From Bacillus sp. P14.5 (GTDB lineage: Bacteria; Bacillota; Bacilli; Bacillales; Bacillaceae_B), in assembly GCF_003316765.1 (NCBI RefSeq), contig NZ_NIJF01000095.1:310001-374000 (forward strand): a stretch of DNA of 64,000 nucleotides, read 5' to 3'. The first letter of the stretch is position 1, and every line of letters begins with the position of its first letter. The position numbers were made by a program, and so were the translations under genes. The notes under the pieces are model-generated. The model was given only the letters and a program-made list of their open reading frames with translations, ran no database searches and was not told the DNA's origin. This document shows, piece after piece, positions 26,341 to 35,014 of the stretch.

Positions 26341-27633
26341 TTAGACGAACAGGAAATAGGAAGTGAAGAGGATGCAGAGCGCATACATGATCGGGTGTAC
26401 TTCTTTAAACCGCTTTTGAGAAATCAGTGCCAGTGGATACAGTATAAAACCAAGTGCAATTCCCGTAGCGATACTGAAAGTCAACGGCATCATCAGGATG
26501 GTAATGAAAGACGGGATGACTATTTCCATGCGGCCCCAGTTGATTTTGCTCATCTCTGTGGCCATCAACGCGCCGACTATGATCAGTGCCGGTGCTGTTA
26601 CTTCTGGAGTAATCACTCCTAATATCGGAGAGAAAAACAAGGCGATAAAAAAGCACGCTGATATTACGATTGATGTAAAACCAGTCCGTCCACCCACAGC
26701 GATTCCTGCGGATGATTCAACGAATGTAGCTGTGGTCGATGTACCCAGTACGGCTCCGACAACCCCAGAAGTGGAATCTGCAAGCAATGCACGGCCAGCG
26801 TTTGGTATTTCATTATTTTTCATCAACCCTGCCTGGCTTGCAACAGCTATTAATGCTCCAGCTGTATCAAAGAAAGCTACAAACAAGAAGGTGAAGATTA
26901 CCGTCAGTACTTGAGGGGTGAATATATCCCCTAAATGATAAAAGACAACACCGAATGTAGGTTCAATACTTGGCACCTTCCCGACAAAGGAATCAGGAAT
27001 ACCAATCAAGCCGAAGGTCATTCCAATAATCGTCGTAATGACCATCCCTATGAAGATAGCACCATGTATTCCACGGACAAGCATCAAGACAGTGATGACA
27101 AACCCTGCGACCGCAAGGCCAGTCAATGGTGATGCCAACTTGCCGATAGATACGAAGGTGTCAGGATTGGCTACAATGATTCCGGCATTCTTCAATCCGA
27201 TAAAAGCGATGAAAAATCCAATCCCTGCAGCTATCGCATGCTTGAGATCCTGCGGGATCACATTAATGATTTTTTCGCGGATTTTCAGCAAGCTTAAGAT
27301 CATAAAAATGATCCCTGCCACAAATACACCTGTTAGAGCTACCTCCCAATCGATTCCCATCCCGATGCATACAGAAAAGGTAAAGAATGAATTCAACCCC
27401 ATGCTGGGAGCTATCCCGATTGGATAATTCGCCAATATTCCTATTAGCAGAGTACCGACGATGGCGGATAAGGCAGTTGCGGTAAACAGCGCTCCTTTAT
27501 CCATTCCGGCCTGGCTCAAAATGACGGGATTGACCACCAATATATATGCCATTGATAAAAAGGTGGTGATTCCAGCTAGTGTTTCTTGTTTATAGGATGT
27601 AGTTCGTTCTTCAAATTGAAAAAACTTCTTCAT
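26341..27633 (-). CDS. NCS2-family purine permease (PbuG/PbuO type)
   Basis: A 430-residue transporter with about 13 membrane helices of the nucleobase:cation symporter-2 family, AzgA-like branch, importing hypoxanthine/guanine. Typical motifs are GLNSFFTF in the N-terminal half, the FFDTAGALIAVA loop and SSAGIAVGGRTG. Start 27633 (MKKFFQFEERTTSYKQE) has GGAGGTC at the right spacing; the frame continues open to 27759 but lies in the leader. A guanine-type riboswitch and intrinsic terminator precede it, so it is repressed when guanine or hypoxanthine is ample. Confidence 0.9.
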   Translation of the reverse strand: MKKFFQFEERTTSYKQETLAGITTFLSMAYILVVNPVILSQAGMDKGALFTATALSAIVGTLLIGILANYPIGIAPSMGLNSFFTFSVCIGMGIDWEVALTGVFVAGIIFMILSLLKIREKIINVIPQDLKHAIAAGIGFFIAFIGLKNAGIIVANPDTFVSIGKLASPLTGLAVAGFVITVLMLVRGIHGAIFIGMVITTIIGMTFGLIGIPDSFVGKVPSIEPTFGVVFYHLGDIFTPQVLTVIFTFLFVAFFDTAGALIAVASQAGLMKNNEIPNAGRALLADSTSGVVGAVLGTSTTATFVESSAGIAVGGRTGFTSIVISACFFIALFFSPILGVITPEVTAPALIIVGALMATEMSKINWGRMEIVIPSFITILMMPLTFSIATGIALGFILYPLALISQKRFKEVHPIMYALCILFTSYFLFV

Positions 27634-27792
27634 GCTGATTGACCTCCAGTTGTCATGTGTTGATAGTTGACTTAATATGTCAAATGAATTGAAAAGCTTA
27701 AAGCCGCTGCAAGTCAGGGCATCCCCAATCAGTAATTTTGTTTCACCCTGTATCTGCAATTTCAGGAAAGTAAGAATTCAATTGTACAAATT

Positions 27793-27826
27793 AAAAAAAG
27801 CCCCGGCAGCCATCAGCCGCCAGAGC
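27793..27826 (-). terminator. Riboswitch expression-platform terminator
   Basis: On the minus strand GCTCTGGCGGC pairs with GCTGCCGGGGC (with G-U pairs) around TGATG and is followed by seven T. It lies between the purine aptamer and the permease gene. Confidence 0.8.
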
Positions 27827-27870
27827 AATCATCCATAAGAATAGAAATAATCAAAACAATCATCACTATC

Positions 27871-27937
27871 CTTGTAGACAAGCTATTTAAGGTAGCTGGT
27901 AGAAACGCTCAGGCCGTATTCCTGAACTTATACAAGG
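27871..27937 (-). promoter_or_regulatory. Purine riboswitch aptamer, guanine/hypoxanthine type
   Basis: On the minus strand P1 is CTTGTA with TACAAG. P2 is TTCAGG with CCTGA, J2/3 reads GTTTCTACC and P3 is AGCTA with TAGCT. The J3/1 segment TGTCTAC carries C at the specificity position (adenine sensors carry U), so guanine or hypoxanthine is the expected ligand. Together with the downstream terminator it makes an OFF switch for the NCS2 permease. Confidence 0.88.
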
Positions 27938-28307
27938 TTTATTATTCAAATATAATAGTAGTCATCTTACCAACATAGAAATAAACCGTCAATAGAGAAT
28001 GGAAATGTCATTTAATTTAAATTATTAAGGCAGCTGTAATGACGCGCGTTTATCCAGCAGCGATAAGGGAATTTAAATCTATAATAATAGTTTATCGATA
28101 TATTCAAGACCACACTCTTTTGGATAAAGGACAAACTTCCTGCAGGGAAGGGATGGGTACCATTCGATTCAAAAACTCTTCATTATGCATAAAATTCATA
28201 GAGCCATAATAGACTACCATTAGGGTTATTAAGATAGAACTGAAGAATAATGAAGACCTTGACCACCCTGCTAAACATAATATAATTATAATAAACAATA
28301 GAGTGAA

Positions 28308-28356
28308 GTCCTTTAAAGCGCTAAGCGTGACAGTCTGGTTTAGCGCTTTAAAGGAC
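28308..28356. repeat. 17-bp perfect inverted repeat before the YwaF-type gene
   Basis: GTCCTTTAAAGCGCTAA (28308-28324) and TTAGCGCTTTAAAGGAC (28340-28356) are exact complements around a 15-base loop. It ends 20 bases before the ATG at 28377. No T run follows. It could be an operator, an mRNA stabiliser or a remnant of a palindromic repeat. The rest of the gap after the riboswitch (27938-28307) is AT-rich without an evident gene. Confidence 0.6.
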
Positions 28357-28376
28357 ATCAGGATAAGGGGGCCGGG

Positions 28377-29107
28377 ATGTGGAAGAATGTGTTGAATTTT
28401 GATAGTGAGAGATATCCATTTGTATTGTTCTCAATGTCCCATTTGACTGCCATAGGGATATCTATTCTCCTTATGATTCTTTTTTACATATCAAGAAATA
28501 AGATAAAAGCACATGGGAGGCAGTTGACCAGATACCTCTTGGTTTTTTTACTCATATTTGGTGAGGTTTCATTTCAATATTGGTATATCTTTAATGACAG
28601 ATGGGATGCCGCCATTAACCTTCCTTTTCAGCTATGTTCTCTTTCACTGTATTTGTGTACGATCATGCTTCTGACAAGAAGCTACCGCATCTTTGAAATC
28701 AGTTTTTTTGTCAGTATGACAGGTGCTTTCGTTGCTATTCTAACACCGGAATTATTCTATGGATTTCCTCATTTTCGTTATTTCCAGTTTTTCATTGCGC
28801 ATATAGCGATTGTTCTTTCCTGTTTATATATGGTTTGGATAGAAGGGTATAAAGCGACCTACTCATCTGTCTTAAAATCACTTGCGGCTTTGAATATCAT
28901 CGCTTTTTTTGTTTTTTGATCAATATCGCAATCGATGCGAATTACATGTTTCTGCTTCATAAACCTGTCAACTCAAGTCCAATCGATTTACTCGGTCCAT
29001 ACCCGTGGTACATCTTACTTTTGGAAGCTGTGGCGTTCATCTTGTTTTCTTTATTATATGTCCCTTTTCACCTATCAAATAAAAAGATGTTTGTTAAACA
29101 GTCTTAA
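28377..29107 (+). pseudogene. YwaF-type (TIGR02206) membrane protein, frameshifted in a T6 run
   Basis: The first frame (28377-28919) gives six membrane helices and ends IIAFFVF-stop at a TGA directly after TTTTTT. The second frame resumes at 28916 with INIAIDANYMFLLHKP and GPYPWYILLLEAVAF, the conserved end of the YwaF/TIGR02206 family. One extra T would join them into one protein of about 243 residues. RBS AAGGGGG precedes the ATG. The family is uncharacterised. A one-base indel, either real or an artefact. Confidence 0.75.
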
Positions 29108-29257
29108 TAAGATTTGTAACAGTTCTCATATTTGAGAAAAGCCTCAGTTTCCGACTTTCCAGTTGAAGACAGTGGCTAACTCATTGAAAGAGAAACAACT
29201 CTTTCTGATTTATTGAATTCAGGAACATTACCAGATAATACGATAATGTTGTATGAA

Positions 29258-29555
29258 GAGGATGGGAAAACTAGTCGATGTAAGTTATAATAATCGAAAA
29301 TAAAACCGCCTGAAATCAAGGTTATATACTTGACTTCAGGCGGTTTTTTCATTTTATTTATCTCTATTAAAACAGATTACTTTTCAGGTTATTTACCACT
29401 TTTCCTGAACGTAGACGGATTGAAGCGGAAGGTGTGCGACCTCCTGCGGGACTAGCGGGACAGGTGAGACCCCACAGGCAAAGCCGAGGAGGCTCACCGC
29501 CCGCCCCGCGGAGTCGTGCACCTGGAGCGGAAATCTATTTTTTTTACTCAGCCTC
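29258..29555 (+). repeat. Family B repeat element, copy 2, with GC-rich core
   Basis: The left end is a shortened GAGGATGGGA, the right end is CTCAGCCTC. The hairpin AAAACCGCCTGAA ... TTCAGGCGGTTTT is at 29302-29347 and the GC-rich palindromic core (GAAGCGGAAGGTGTGCGACC onwards) at about 29415-29535. From the hairpin on it is almost identical to copy 3 at 58426-58778. The 140 bases between the YwaF-type gene and this element show only a weak coding-like stretch that is cut by it. Confidence 0.8.
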
Positions 29556-29682
29556 TTTTTGTAGAGAGACAAGTTAACGTTCTGCCAGTCATAAGCCACA
29601 CAAAATAATGGTCTTATTGTCCGAAATTAAGGAAATAATTGTATAATACAATTAGAACAAACAAAGAGTAGGGGGGATTTCA

Positions 29683-30078
29683 TTGAAAGAATGGAGAGGC
29701 GCTGCGGCTATATGTGTAAACGATAAGAGGGAAGTACTTGTAGTCAGAGGTATGGGAACTGATTTATGGAGTGTTCCTTCTGGAGGGATAGAACCAGGAG
29801 AATCACCTGAAGAGTGCTGCATTCGTGAGGTAAAAGAAGAAACAGGCTGCGAAGTTGAAGTTTTACGAAGATTGCAGGTCAAGCAGACAGTCATCAAAGG
29901 AATAGCTGTAACGACTTATTATTTTCACGTGGAAATGTCAGGAGGATATTTGGAAGTAAATGATCCTGATCAAAACATAGAAGAAGCTTGCTGGAAATCA
30001 ATCGGCGAATTTGCGAGACTGAGTCAAATGTATCCTGAGGATTTGCCTTTGCTTCAAAATATAACCGAATCCTTTTAA
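29683..30078 (+). CDS. NUDIX hydrolase
   Basis: A 131-residue pyrophosphohydrolase acting on nucleoside diphosphates linked to another moiety. The complete Nudix box runs from GGIEPGESPEECCIREVKEE to TG (G-x5-E-x7-REVKEETG, about residues 38-60), with all metal-binding glutamates present. It begins at a TTG with TAGGGGGG upstream. The exact substrate cannot be predicted. It is monocistronic. Confidence 0.87.
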   Translation: MKEWRGAAAICVNDKREVLVVRGMGTDLWSVPSGGIEPGESPEECCIREVKEETGCEVEVLRRLQVKQTVIKGIAVTTYYFHVEMSGGYLEVNDPDQNIEEACWKSIGEFARLSQMYPEDLPLLQNITESF

Positions 30079-30099
30079 TATCATTACATAAAACATTCT

Positions 30100-30127
30100 G
30101 GAAGCCTTTTCAAGGGCTTCTTTTTAA
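30100..30127 (+). terminator. Terminator after the NUDIX gene
   Basis: GAAGCCTTTTC pairs with the following GGGCTTC, then five T. Confidence 0.7.
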
Positions 30128-30200
30128 GATTTTTTATCAAAACTGTGCCCTGGAATAGAAGCCAAACAGTGAAATTAAACAAAGGAATATTTCGAAAAAA

Positions 30201-30227
30201 TGAAACCATTTTTGGTTGGGGAACGAC
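30201..30227 (+). promoter_or_regulatory. Autoregulatory ECF-type promoter (SigX-like)
   Basis: TGAAAC (30201-30206) and CGAC (30224-30227), separated by 17 bases, match the ECF promoter consensus of Bacillus; CGAC at -10 is the variant preferred by SigX. It lies about 30 bases before the sigma gene, as expected for autoregulation, and rules out the longer ATG start at 30200. Confidence 0.7.
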
Positions 30228-30256
30228 TAATGTGCAGGTTGCAAGGGGGGATGGAA

Positions 30257-30793
30257 GTGAAAGAATCAAATTTACATGAATTATACGAATCATGCTTTCA
30301 AGATGTATACCACTATCTTTTGTACTTTACAAATAGTCATTCGGAAGCTGAAGACTTGACTCAGGAAACATTTATTAAGGCTTTTAAAAGTTATGCCCGG
30401 TTTGAACATCGTTCATCCATCAATACGTGGATTCTTTCCATTGCAAGAAGAACAGCGGTTGATCACTACAGAAAAAGAAAAATGATCTCCCTGGTGCCTG
30501 AATTAATAGGAAAACTAGAAAAAAACAGCAGAGGAAATCCGTTACAAGAGTTGGAAAGGAATGATGATTATCATACTTTGCAAAAGGCGTTATCCACTTT
30601 AAAGCCTGACTACAGAAATGTCGTCATTCTAAGAGGTCTAAAGGAGTATTCGGTTAAAGAAACAGCAGAAATATTGGGGTGGAAGGAAACCAAAGTTAAA
30701 GTGAATTATCACAGGGCCATCAAACGTTTAAAGGGTCTGTTGTCTAAATCCCATGAAGGAGAGGTGATATTTCATGAACAAAAGAGAGGTTGA
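30257..30793 (+). CDS. ECF RNA polymerase sigma factor (SigX-like)
   Basis: A 178-residue group-4 sigma factor. Region 2 is visible as EDLTQETFIKAFKSYARFEH and SSINTWILSIARRTAVDHYR (residues about 30-75), region 4 as LKEYSVKETAEILGWKETKV with KVNYHRAIKRLK. Start GTG 30257 has AAGGGGGG six bases before it. The promoter just upstream has ECF form, and the anti-sigma gene overlaps its 3' end by 20 bases, the usual paired arrangement. SigX-like in sequence and promoter, but the anti-sigma partner is of a different build. Confidence 0.85.
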   Translation: MKESNLHELYESCFQDVYHYLLYFTNSHSEAEDLTQETFIKAFKSYARFEHRSSINTWILSIARRTAVDHYRKRKMISLVPELIGKLEKNSRGNPLQELERNDDYHTLQKALSTLKPDYRNVVILRGLKEYSVKETAEILGWKETKVKVNYHRAIKRLKGLLSKSHEGEVIFHEQKRG

Positions 30794-31949
30794 TGAATTT
30801 TTGCAGCCGCTGAAAGAAAGACCTGATTTGAAACCGCGTCCAGAATTCAGAGAGGAACTGCGCAGCCAGTTGATGGGAGGACGATTGAATCCTGCTAAAA
30901 GCAAGCGGACCAAGTGGATCCCCAATTTTGCGGCGGCCTTGTTGATGCTGGCGGCCGTGTATATTGGGTCAGAAATCATGTTTTCATGGAACCTGAACAA
31001 TTCAACTTCCACACCGGGAAATTTGGAAAGTCCTGCCCGGCTCAATTCTGACAGCATAGCAGACATTACTGAAAAAGAAGCAGCTGAATTAATTGGAACT
31101 GCTTTTGCTCATTATTCTGTAGTAGTGAATGGGGGAGGTCCGAATACGGGGAGTGGATTTAAACATGATGGTGTGGAGTATAGGTATATGGGAGAAGACT
31201 TTAGGACAAAGGAACAAGTGCTTTCTTACTTGCAGGAAAAGTACTCGGAGAGAATCGCTTCAGCCATTTTTGACGAAATCCCTTATATTGTGGTGAATGA
31301 TAAATTGGCTCAGCCCAATAAATCTTTCACGGGTGAACTGCTATGGGCGGATGGTGAAATACTTAGTTACAAAAAAGATGGAAAGAAGGCCCGTCGGATA
31401 GAATATAAGGTTCATATTGAAAACAGTGAAAAATTTTCAGTCTTCGAACTGACCTTGATCTATGAAAATGGTTGGAAACTGGACGAAAAGCTGCCCTTTG
31501 CATACGGTGACAATTTGGAAATCCCAGATGAACAAAAATCCGAGACTCCTGCTGCTGCATTTTCACTAACAGAAGCAGAGCAAGCGGTTTACGAAAAATT
31601 CTCTGCGGATTATAATGAGGAGCATCTTAGGGACCTTGAACCTGTCAGCATAGCTAAGCTTTATGTTATAGCAGGATCGGAAAACAACTACGAAGCGGAA
31701 TATGCCTTATATACTGACAGAGAAGAATATGTAAGATGGACAGAAGAGGAACATTTAGAAATATCTCTTTCTGAGAAAACTACAAAAGAAGAAATTCTGG
31801 AAATTTACAACGGCATTCAAAACGGAAAATTCATCGAAAAAAATGAAAACCATGGTTATATCGAATTCAATAATAATGGCCTGAAGGGGTTTCAAATGAT
31901 CAAAGATGAAGACGGAATTTGGAATGTTGGTTTCATGCCAATTCAATAA
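30774..31949 (+). CDS. Anti-sigma factor with IseA-like extracytoplasmic domain
   Basis: A 391-residue single-pass membrane protein. Residues 1-45 are charged and cytoplasmic (sigma-binding), 49-70 form the membrane helix, and about 95-195 contain ITEKEAAELIGTAFAHYSVV and YRYMGEDFRTKEQVLSYLQE, which resembles the IseA DL-endopeptidase inhibitor family. The remaining C-terminal half is predicted outside the cell and unassigned. The start has a GGAGAGGTGAT site and overlaps the sigma gene, so the two are coupled. It probably holds the sigma factor at the membrane and responds to cell-wall state. Confidence 0.7.
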   Translation: MNKREVDEFLQPLKERPDLKPRPEFREELRSQLMGGRLNPAKSKRTKWIPNFAAALLMLAAVYIGSEIMFSWNLNNSTSTPGNLESPARLNSDSIADITEKEAAELIGTAFAHYSVVVNGGGPNTGSGFKHDGVEYRYMGEDFRTKEQVLSYLQEKYSERIASAIFDEIPYIVVNDKLAQPNKSFTGELLWADGEILSYKKDGKKARRIEYKVHIENSEKFSVFELTLIYENGWKLDEKLPFAYGDNLEIPDEQKSETPAAAFSLTEAEQAVYEKFSADYNEEHLRDLEPVSIAKLYVIAGSENNYEAEYALYTDREEYVRWTEEEHLEISLSEKTTKEEILEIYNGIQNGKFIEKNENHGYIEFNNNGLKGFQMIKDEDGIWNVGFMPIQ

Positions 31950-31959
31950 AGTACCTTTG

Positions 31960-31985
31960 ACCGGTCATAGCTTGTCCGGTCTTTA
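31960..31985 (+). terminator. Weak terminator after the anti-sigma gene
   Basis: GACCGG pairs with CCGGTC followed by TTTAAC. The next 590 bases up to 32575 are AT-rich and hold the promoter and the disputed N-terminal region of the GGDEF-EAL gene. Confidence 0.45.
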
Positions 31986-32575
31986 ACTATGGAAATGGAG
32001 AAACTGGGAAATACTCTTTTAATAAAAATTATTTTATAAAAAATAAACACATAGCTTATGAAAGAGAGATACGAGAAAAGTAAAATAAAGCAGGATTAAA
32101 AGAAATATATGGTAAAATAGTATAGAATGCTTAGATAGTTGAATATAGCCGTGTAATAAGAGAGATAAATACCAAGGGGATCAAATAATATACCTATTGG
32201 GATAAAAGAAGACGGCAATAAAGCGAGACTATAGATTCATCACTAGTGCACAAGCGGAGTTATTCCACTCGGGTAGCAGTATAAGGACTTGACCGGCATA
32301 AATCATAAAAATAATGTTGCAGTAATAATCATTACTTAAATATAATAAGTAGGAAGAAATATCCACATTCAAGCTTCACAGCATATAGAGTAAAGACATA
32401 ATTTGGGAGGGGGCTGCTGGGTGAGTATCGAGAGTTTGACTTTACTAATTTCAATACTGATTATCAGTATATCAATCTATGCTTTATTAAAGTATAGTCA
32501 CCTCTTTAAAGAGACAATGGCTGTCGTCCTTTTTCTTTTTCGGCATCCGTTATTACATGGGGAGTCTTCTTTCTT

Positions 32576-34435
32576 TTGGCAATTGAATATAGCTTGGTTG
32601 AAAACATAAGGACGCCGGGAATGGCCGTTCTGTTCATCAGCTTGTTTTCATTTACTATGCTGGCGTTCAGTCTTGTCTTTTATAACCTGAAAAATATTGA
32701 GCAGGATAAAAATTCTTTAGGTTATTTTATAAGCAGTATAGTAGCGGGAGTATTCCTGGTAGCCATTCAGTGCACCCTCTACCTGGAACTCACAGGTTTT
32801 GATACATATATCCTTAACAACACTCTTCTGTTCGCTGTGCTTCATACCATTATAACTTTATTCCTGCTTACAAGGGTGCTGCAGCAGATCAGATTCGATC
32901 AGCTGCATTCCCGGGTCAAAGTGAAGAATTTATCTTTAGGAATCATATCTATAATTTGCGGTTATTCTCTTTTCTGTTCTTTTATTACAGTTCTAGAGTC
33001 ATTCAGTTTGACTGTAAATTATGACATATTCAATGTTGAATATGTCAGCACGATCCTGTTATTTGCCATCACCGTTGCACAAGGAGAAAGACAATACCTG
33101 GATGAACGTGCCAAGTTAAACTATTTGGCCTATCATGACTCTCTTACAGGCCTCCATAACCGTTCCTATATGCAGGAGAGCCTTTCTAAAAAGACCGGGG
33201 AGTCAAAACTGCCATTTTATGTATTACTATTGGATCTCGATTATTTTAAACATATCAATGACACGCACGGCCATTTTTTTGGAGATGAAGTGCTTATAAA
33301 AGTCTCATCATTTATAAAAAGTAAATTAGGTCCTCTTGATCGGGCAGGACGCCTGGGAGGGGATGAATTCGTTATCTTTTACCATGAAGAAATGAATGAC
33401 TTATCGATAGAAGATTTTTGCGGCAGTATTTTGGATTACTTATCCAATCCCCTCGTTATCAACGGCCGTCAAATAACAGTAACAACCTCAATCGGTGTTG
33501 CTTCATACCCTGATAATGCCGAAACTCCTGGAGAACTGCTGGTCAAGGCAGATATCAGTATGTATAAGACGAAAGGAGATGGACGCAACTCTTTCACGAT
33601 TTTTAACAACCAGTTAGAGGAGCAATTTAACAAGGATATCACCTTCCAAGCCGATTTAAGCAAGGCTCTTCTTAATAATGAATTTGAAGTCTACTATCAG
33701 CCTGTTATCAGCCTGAAGGATAAAAAAGTGGTCGGTTTTGAAGCACTGCTGAGGTGGAACCACCCGGAGAAAGGGATGGTAAGCCCCGGGGAGTTCATAC
33801 ATATTGCAGAGGAAACGGGAATGATTGTCTCCATTGGGGAATGGGTGGTCAGGGAGGCTTGCAGGCAGATTCATGACTGGAACAGGCTGCTGAATCAGGA
33901 ATATACCATTTCTGTCAATCTGTCACTCAAACAATTTTCAAAGAAGGATATCTTTGAAGTGCTTTGGGATATTATAACGGAAACGGGGATATCCCCCTCA
34001 CTTGTCACAATAGAGATAACAGAATCAATGGCTATGGTTAATACAGAACATACTCTTTCCCTTTTAGAAAAATTTAAAGTCAATGGAATCGGGATTTCCA
34101 TTGATGATTTCGGAACAGGCTACAGCTCTCTCAGTTACTTGAAAGACTTTTCGATTCATAGTATTAAGATAGATCGTTCATTTATCAAAAGTGTGAATGA
34201 AAGCGGTAAAGATGATGCGATCGTAAAAGCGATCATGTCCATTGCAGAAAACCTTGGCATAGAAGTAGTCGCAGAAGGAGTTGAGCTTCCTCAGCAGGAA
34301 CATTTTCTAGTAAGGGAGCAGTGCCGTTATGCGCAAGGGTACCATTATAGCAGACCACTTAACAGCAGCGATTTGCTGAAATACCTCAAAGGAAACAGCA
34401 TTGTCCCTTCAGCTGACCCGGCGCTGCCTTGTTAG
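32576..34435 (+). CDS. Membrane GGDEF-EAL protein (c-di-GMP synthesis/hydrolysis)
   Basis: About 619 residues from a TTG: five or six membrane helices (residues 10-175), then a GGDEF domain with an intact G261-G262-D263-E264-F265 site and an EAL domain with E389-A390-L391, DDFGTGYSSL and VAEGVE. Both catalytic signatures are intact, so it may make or break cyclic di-GMP at the membrane. The true N terminus is doubtful: a second frame at 32403-32609 encodes a membrane helix (ESLTLLISILIISISIYALL) behind GGGAGGGGG, and the frame used here is open only from about 32515. A small frameshift near 32520-32570 would fuse them. Confidence 0.85.
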   Translation: MAIEYSLVENIRTPGMAVLFISLFSFTMLAFSLVFYNLKNIEQDKNSLGYFISSIVAGVFLVAIQCTLYLELTGFDTYILNNTLLFAVLHTIITLFLLTRVLQQIRFDQLHSRVKVKNLSLGIISIICGYSLFCSFITVLESFSLTVNYDIFNVEYVSTILLFAITVAQGERQYLDERAKLNYLAYHDSLTGLHNRSYMQESLSKKTGESKLPFYVLLLDLDYFKHINDTHGHFFGDEVLIKVSSFIKSKLGPLDRAGRLGGDEFVIFYHEEMNDLSIEDFCGSILDYLSNPLVINGRQITVTTSIGVASYPDNAETPGELLVKADISMYKTKGDGRNSFTIFNNQLEEQFNKDITFQADLSKALLNNEFEVYYQPVISLKDKKVVGFEALLRWNHPEKGMVSPGEFIHIAEETGMIVSIGEWVVREACRQIHDWNRLLNQEYTISVNLSLKQFSKKDIFEVLWDIITETGISPSLVTIEITESMAMVNTEHTLSLLEKFKVNGIGISIDDFGTGYSSLSYLKDFSIHSIKIDRSFIKSVNESGKDDAIVKAIMSIAENLGIEVVAEGVELPQQEHFLVREQCRYAQGYHYSRPLNSSDLLKYLKGNSIVPSADPALPC

Positions 34436-34481
34436 ACAATTTATTTTTCAAGTAATGCCCTTGGTCTCACTGTTTAAGGAA

Positions 34482-34616
34482 CAGGCTCTTTGCGTAAACT
34501 TTGTTGCTATTTGATATAAAATTCGGAAGATAACGTCATCACAAAAAGAGCTACTAACTCCATGTTAAAGAGAGAAACCTTAGTATCCGGGATATCACGT
34601 ATCTTGTGAAAAACCT
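34482..34616 (+). repeat. Truncated MITE family A copy
   Basis: The left end GGCTCTTTGCGTAAACTTTG followed by TTGCTATTTG is clear, and CTTAGTATCCGGG matches the body. The right third is deleted. No target duplication could be recognised. Confidence 0.65.
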
Positions 34617-34624
34617 TTCAAAAA

Positions 34625-34793
34625 AATTGCTGCTTTTAAATTTATCCTACTTCCATCATACTTGGAAGTATTGGAGCAGAAGGCGTGCTGCCTCCAGAGG
34701 GACTAGCGGGCTTCTAGTTCCAACATCCAGCAGTTCGGGAGTGAAAAACCATTACTATTAAAACAGCGGCAATCTTTGTGGAAACAGCCAAGG
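34625..34793. repeat. Degenerate GC-rich-core repeat
   Basis: TTGGAGCAGAAGGCGTGC followed by TGCCTCCAGAGGGACTAGCG resembles the left half of the GC-rich core at 29415-29480; the element is bounded by GCTGCTTTTAAA and GGCAATCTTTGTGG, which echo the flanks of other copies. Decayed. Confidence 0.5.
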
Positions 34794-34851
34794 TATATAC
34801 TGTTTTCCCAACGAGTAATGGTAAAACTAAAATGACTTTAATAGGGATATC

Positions 34852-34923
34852 ATGAACATAAAGTTTTATGCATTTATAAAAGGAATCATTAAACCAAAGG
34901 AATTGCCTTTCAAGCCCGGATAA
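34852..34923 (+). CDS. Possible 23-residue small ORF
   Basis: ATG with ATAGGGATATC before it, product starting MNIKFYAFIKGIIK and ending KPG, with the stop placed directly before a terminator at 34912-34936. The placement ORF-then-terminator suggests a small transcript, but the peptide has no recognised family and the ribosome binding site is poor. Confidence 0.25.
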   Translation: MNIKFYAFIKGIIKPKELPFKPG

Positions 34924-34936
34924 ATAGGGCTTTTTT
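34912..34936 (+). terminator. Terminator upstream of the M3 peptidase gene
   Basis: AAGCCC and GGGCTT pair around GGATAAATA, followed by a long T run. It ends some transcript that starts between 34795 and 34910, since no annotated gene precedes it. Confidence 0.7.
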
Positions 34937-35014
34937 TATTTTCAGATATTAATATTGTTTTATAAAGTAATTTAAATTACTATTAAAGGTAATAACTAAG
35001 AAGGAGTGTTATTG

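Noticed and set aside
26498..27427. Several plus-strand ORFs opposite the purine permease
   Set aside because: Shadows of a membrane protein gene on the other strand.
28104..28358. Minus-strand ORF of 84 codons beginning inside the palindrome at 28308-28356
   Set aside because: No ribosome binding site, no family, and its start is in the inverted repeat; it does contain a hydrophobic stretch but this is common in AT-rich DNA.
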